Below, piece by piece: positions 62,658-64,000 of a stretch of DNA of 64,000 bases. A program made the translations under genes and the position numbers. The stretch lies in assembly GCF_003944795.1 (NCBI RefSeq), contig NZ_RWBG01000004.1:62001-126000 (forward strand), in the 5' to 3' direction. The notes beneath the pieces were generated by a model. The model was not told the origin of the DNA, did no database searches, and saw only the letters and a program-made list of their open reading frames with translations. The stretch comes from Mangrovimonas spongiae. Lineage in GTDB: Bacteria > Bacteroidota > Bacteroidia > Flavobacteriales > Flavobacteriaceae. Position 1 is the first letter of the stretch; each line of letters opens with the position of its first letter.

Positions 62658-63379
62658 TTTCTTGAAAAATAAAGCTTTAAGAGGTCGAAAGGAATTATTA
62701 AAATATCTAAAAAACTAATTTTAGATGCGCCAACATCGCGCCAATACTCTAAAGGGATTTCAAGAATGTTGTTTTTACAGTAGGCTTTTCCGTATTTATG
62801 TTTCATTCTAAGTAGTAATTCTACATCAAAAAGCCACTTGGTTTTAAAAGGTGTTTTAAAAAGCTCTTTTGCTAAAGGTGCGTCAATGACTTTAGCACCA
62901 CATTGGGTGTCGTAAATTCCTAATTTTAATATACACGAATCTATAAGTGTGGCAATAATTCTACCAAATAAATGTCTTTTAAGCCGCCGGTTAATTGTTG
63001 CACCAGACCGTTTTACCCGAGATCCCATGACAAAAGGCATATTCTTAGTGTGAGCTATTGTAATTAAACGTGTTATTTCTGATAAAGGTGTAGAAAGATC
63101 AGCATCTAAATAGCCAATAGTTTTGTAATGATTGTTTAAATGTAAAAGACCTTGTCTTATAGCTTCGGCTTTTCCTGAGTTTTTTTCTAAAGCTAATAAC
63201 GAAACCGATAAGAAGGAATCCGATATATCTTTTAAAACAGCTAAGGTATTGTCTTGGCTACCATCATCCACAAAAAGTAAGTGAATAGAATTATTGTTTT
63301 TAGAAAACGCTAAAAAATCTTCACTTGGCAATCTGTTTGCTTCGTTATAACAAGGAATGATAATGCAAGTGTTTGCCAT
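62654..63379 (-). CDS. Dolichyl-phosphate-sugar synthase-like GT2 enzyme
   Basis: The 241-residue GT-A protein has IIIPCYNEANRLP, FVDDGSQDNTLAVLK, IGYLDADLSTP and GSRVKRSGATINRRLKRHLFGRIIATLID..YDTQCGAKVI, characters of the DPM1/ALG5 group. It would make polyprenyl-phosphate sugar, a donor for the GT-C protein downstream. The overlap of 4 bp with that gene supports a joint pathway. Confidence 0.9.
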   Translation of the reverse strand: MANTCIIIPCYNEANRLPSEDFLAFSKNNNSIHLLFVDDGSQDNTLAVLKDISDSFLSVSLLALEKNSGKAEAIRQGLLHLNNHYKTIGYLDADLSTPLSEITRLITIAHTKNMPFVMGSRVKRSGATINRRLKRHLFGRIIATLIDSCILKLGIYDTQCGAKVIDAPLAKELFKTPFKTKWLFDVELLLRMKHKYGKAYCKNNILEIPLEYWRDVGASKISFLDILIIPFDLLKLYFSRK

Positions 63380-63420
63380 AAATATTTAAAAACAAGGAAA
63401 CGATTTTTGTAAATGTATTA

Positions 63421-63450
63421 TTAAAAACCTAAACCATCAAAGGTTTTTAA
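63421..63450. repeat. Inverted repeat TTAAAAACCT/AGGTTTTTAA
   Basis: Perfect 10-bp arms with a 10-bp loop in the divergent region between the GT operon and the TPR gene. Its right arm overlaps a leftward -7-like box. It might be an operator or a 5' leader hairpin. Confidence 0.55.
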
Positions 63451-63467
63451 GGTAAGCTGTGTTACAA
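63438..63467 (-). promoter_or_regulatory. Possible promoter of the leftward GT operon
   Basis: On the minus strand TTG (63467-63465) and AACCTTTG (63445-63438, one mismatch from TAnnTTTG) are 19 bp apart, with the ATG 58 bp downstream. Confidence 0.4.
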
Positions 63468-63544
63468 CAGGTCTATATAAATCATTTTTTTTTAGTGTTT
63501 ATAATTATAACAGAATTCTAACGTTATAAAATGTATAGAAAAAT

Positions 63545-63552
63545 TATCTTTG
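63545..63552 (+). promoter_or_regulatory. -7 box TATCTTTG before the TPR gene
   Basis: Exact TAnnTTTG match 28 bp before the ATG at 63581. Confidence 0.58.
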
Positions 63553-63580
63553 AACTTAATATAAACAAATCATATACTTT

Positions 63581-64000
63581 ATGAGTCTTAATAGAGTTTT
63601 CCTTTTCATTATAACTCTTTGTTTTTGTGGTGTAACCTATGCACAACAATCCGCAGCATACACTAGCGAATTAGTAGATTACCAAAAAGCCCTTTCGTTA
63701 TATAACAACCATCAATACTTAGCAGCGCAAACACTTTTTAAACAAGTGAAAAAAATGGCTGAAACAGATGTTTTAGAATCTGATTGTGCCTTTTATATTG
63801 CCAATTGTGCGGTAAGATTAAATCAGCAAAACGCCGATACCTTAATGGAAGATTTTGTTGAAGATTATCCTACAAGCACCAAACGAAATACAGCTTTTGT
63901 AGATGTTGCCGACTATTATTTTACTAACGGAAAGTATGCCTATGCCAAAAAATGGTATGATAAAGTAGATGAAAACTCATTGGCAGGCAACGAGCGTGAA
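63581..64000 (+). CDS. N-terminal part of a TPR-containing exported protein
   Basis: From ATG 63581 the frame is open for 140 codons to the window edge. It starts with a signal peptide (MSLNRVFLFIITLCFCGVTYAQ). Helical pairs follow that fit tetratricopeptide repeats: VDYQKALSLYNNHQYLAAQTLFKQVKK, CAFYIANCAVRLNQQNADTLMEDFVEDYP and DVADYYFTNGKYAYAKKWYDKVDE. It is likely periplasmic and may scaffold envelope proteins. The C-terminus lies beyond the window. Confidence 0.8.
   Translation, partial: MSLNRVFLFIITLCFCGVTYAQQSAAYTSELVDYQKALSLYNNHQYLAAQTLFKQVKKMAETDVLESDCAFYIANCAVRLNQQNADTLMEDFVEDYPTSTKRNTAFVDVADYYFTNGKYAYAKKWYDKVDENSLAGNERE

Noticed and set aside
1-64000. Search for CRISPR arrays, insertion sequences, prophage, integrases, tRNA genes and defence systems
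   Set aside because: No repeated spacers, transposase or integrase motifs, terminal inverted repeats, phage genes, restriction or toxin-antitoxin genes were recognised. Only tmRNA was found among stable RNAs.

Overview
This 64 kb window is an AT-rich chromosomal segment of a member of the Bacteroidota, most likely a marine Flavobacteriaceae. The evidence is a type IX secretion (T9SS) C-terminal sorting domain, Bacteroidota-specific families (GIN/DUF2807, DUF4350, flavobacterial CreD with a winged-helix regulator), a tmRNA whose tag ends GENNYALAA, and repeated TAnnTTTG -7 promoter boxes in place of sigma70 -10/-35 boxes. I see no prophage, insertion sequence, CRISPR array, tRNA or rRNA. Most of the window is ordinary core genome.

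Layout. 1-5.2 kb: two genes for secreted proteins flank a seven-helix membrane protein with a C-terminal HTH. 5.2-8.2 kb: an operon with an ACC-deaminase-like PLP enzyme, a glucosaminidase-LysM lipoprotein and hemL. 8.2-15.3 kb: an LTxxQ periplasmic protein, a cytochrome-c-like lipoprotein, an aldehyde dehydrogenase, trxB, and a YceI/outer-membrane protein/YceI locus. 15.3-19.7 kb: an envelope-stress type module of two GIN-domain proteins, PspC, PadR and DUF4870. 19.8-23.6 kb: a DUF4442 protein, an AIM24-like protein, and oxyR divergent from dps. 23.7-31.1 kb: a MoxR/DUF58/DUF4350/DUF4129/SpoIIM module facing an RDD gene. 31.1-35.2 kb: cyclophilin, Nudix, PlsC-like, an ECF sigma factor with a membrane partner, and YhhN.

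35.2-41.7 kb: a complete trp operon (trpEGDCFBA). It is preceded by a leader not present among the longer reading frames: a canonical promoter, a 20-codon peptide with three consecutive Trp codons, and a strong intrinsic terminator just before trpE. This is a classical-looking tryptophan attenuator and the best single find in the window. 41.8-44.2 kb: thioredoxin-fold and rhodanese genes, then ssrA (tmRNA). 44.3-50.7 kb: a saccharopine-dehydrogenase-like enzyme, an SDR, creD with a winged-helix regulator and membrane partners, and kdsA. Two identical-arm palindromes in front of creD and of the regulator operon look like operators for that regulator.

50.9-63.4 kb: typA, then a surface-polysaccharide locus (FemAB/GNAT-like protein, DegT aminotransferase, Wzx-like flippase, FdtA-like ketoisomerase, five glycosyltransferases counting the one beside it), an FtsE-type ATPase in one operon with a GT-C enzyme and GT2 enzymes, and at the right edge the start of a TPR protein.

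Several genes have apparent TTG starts that lie inside the TTTG of a -7 box. For these I moved the start to the next ATG and give the reason in each entry.
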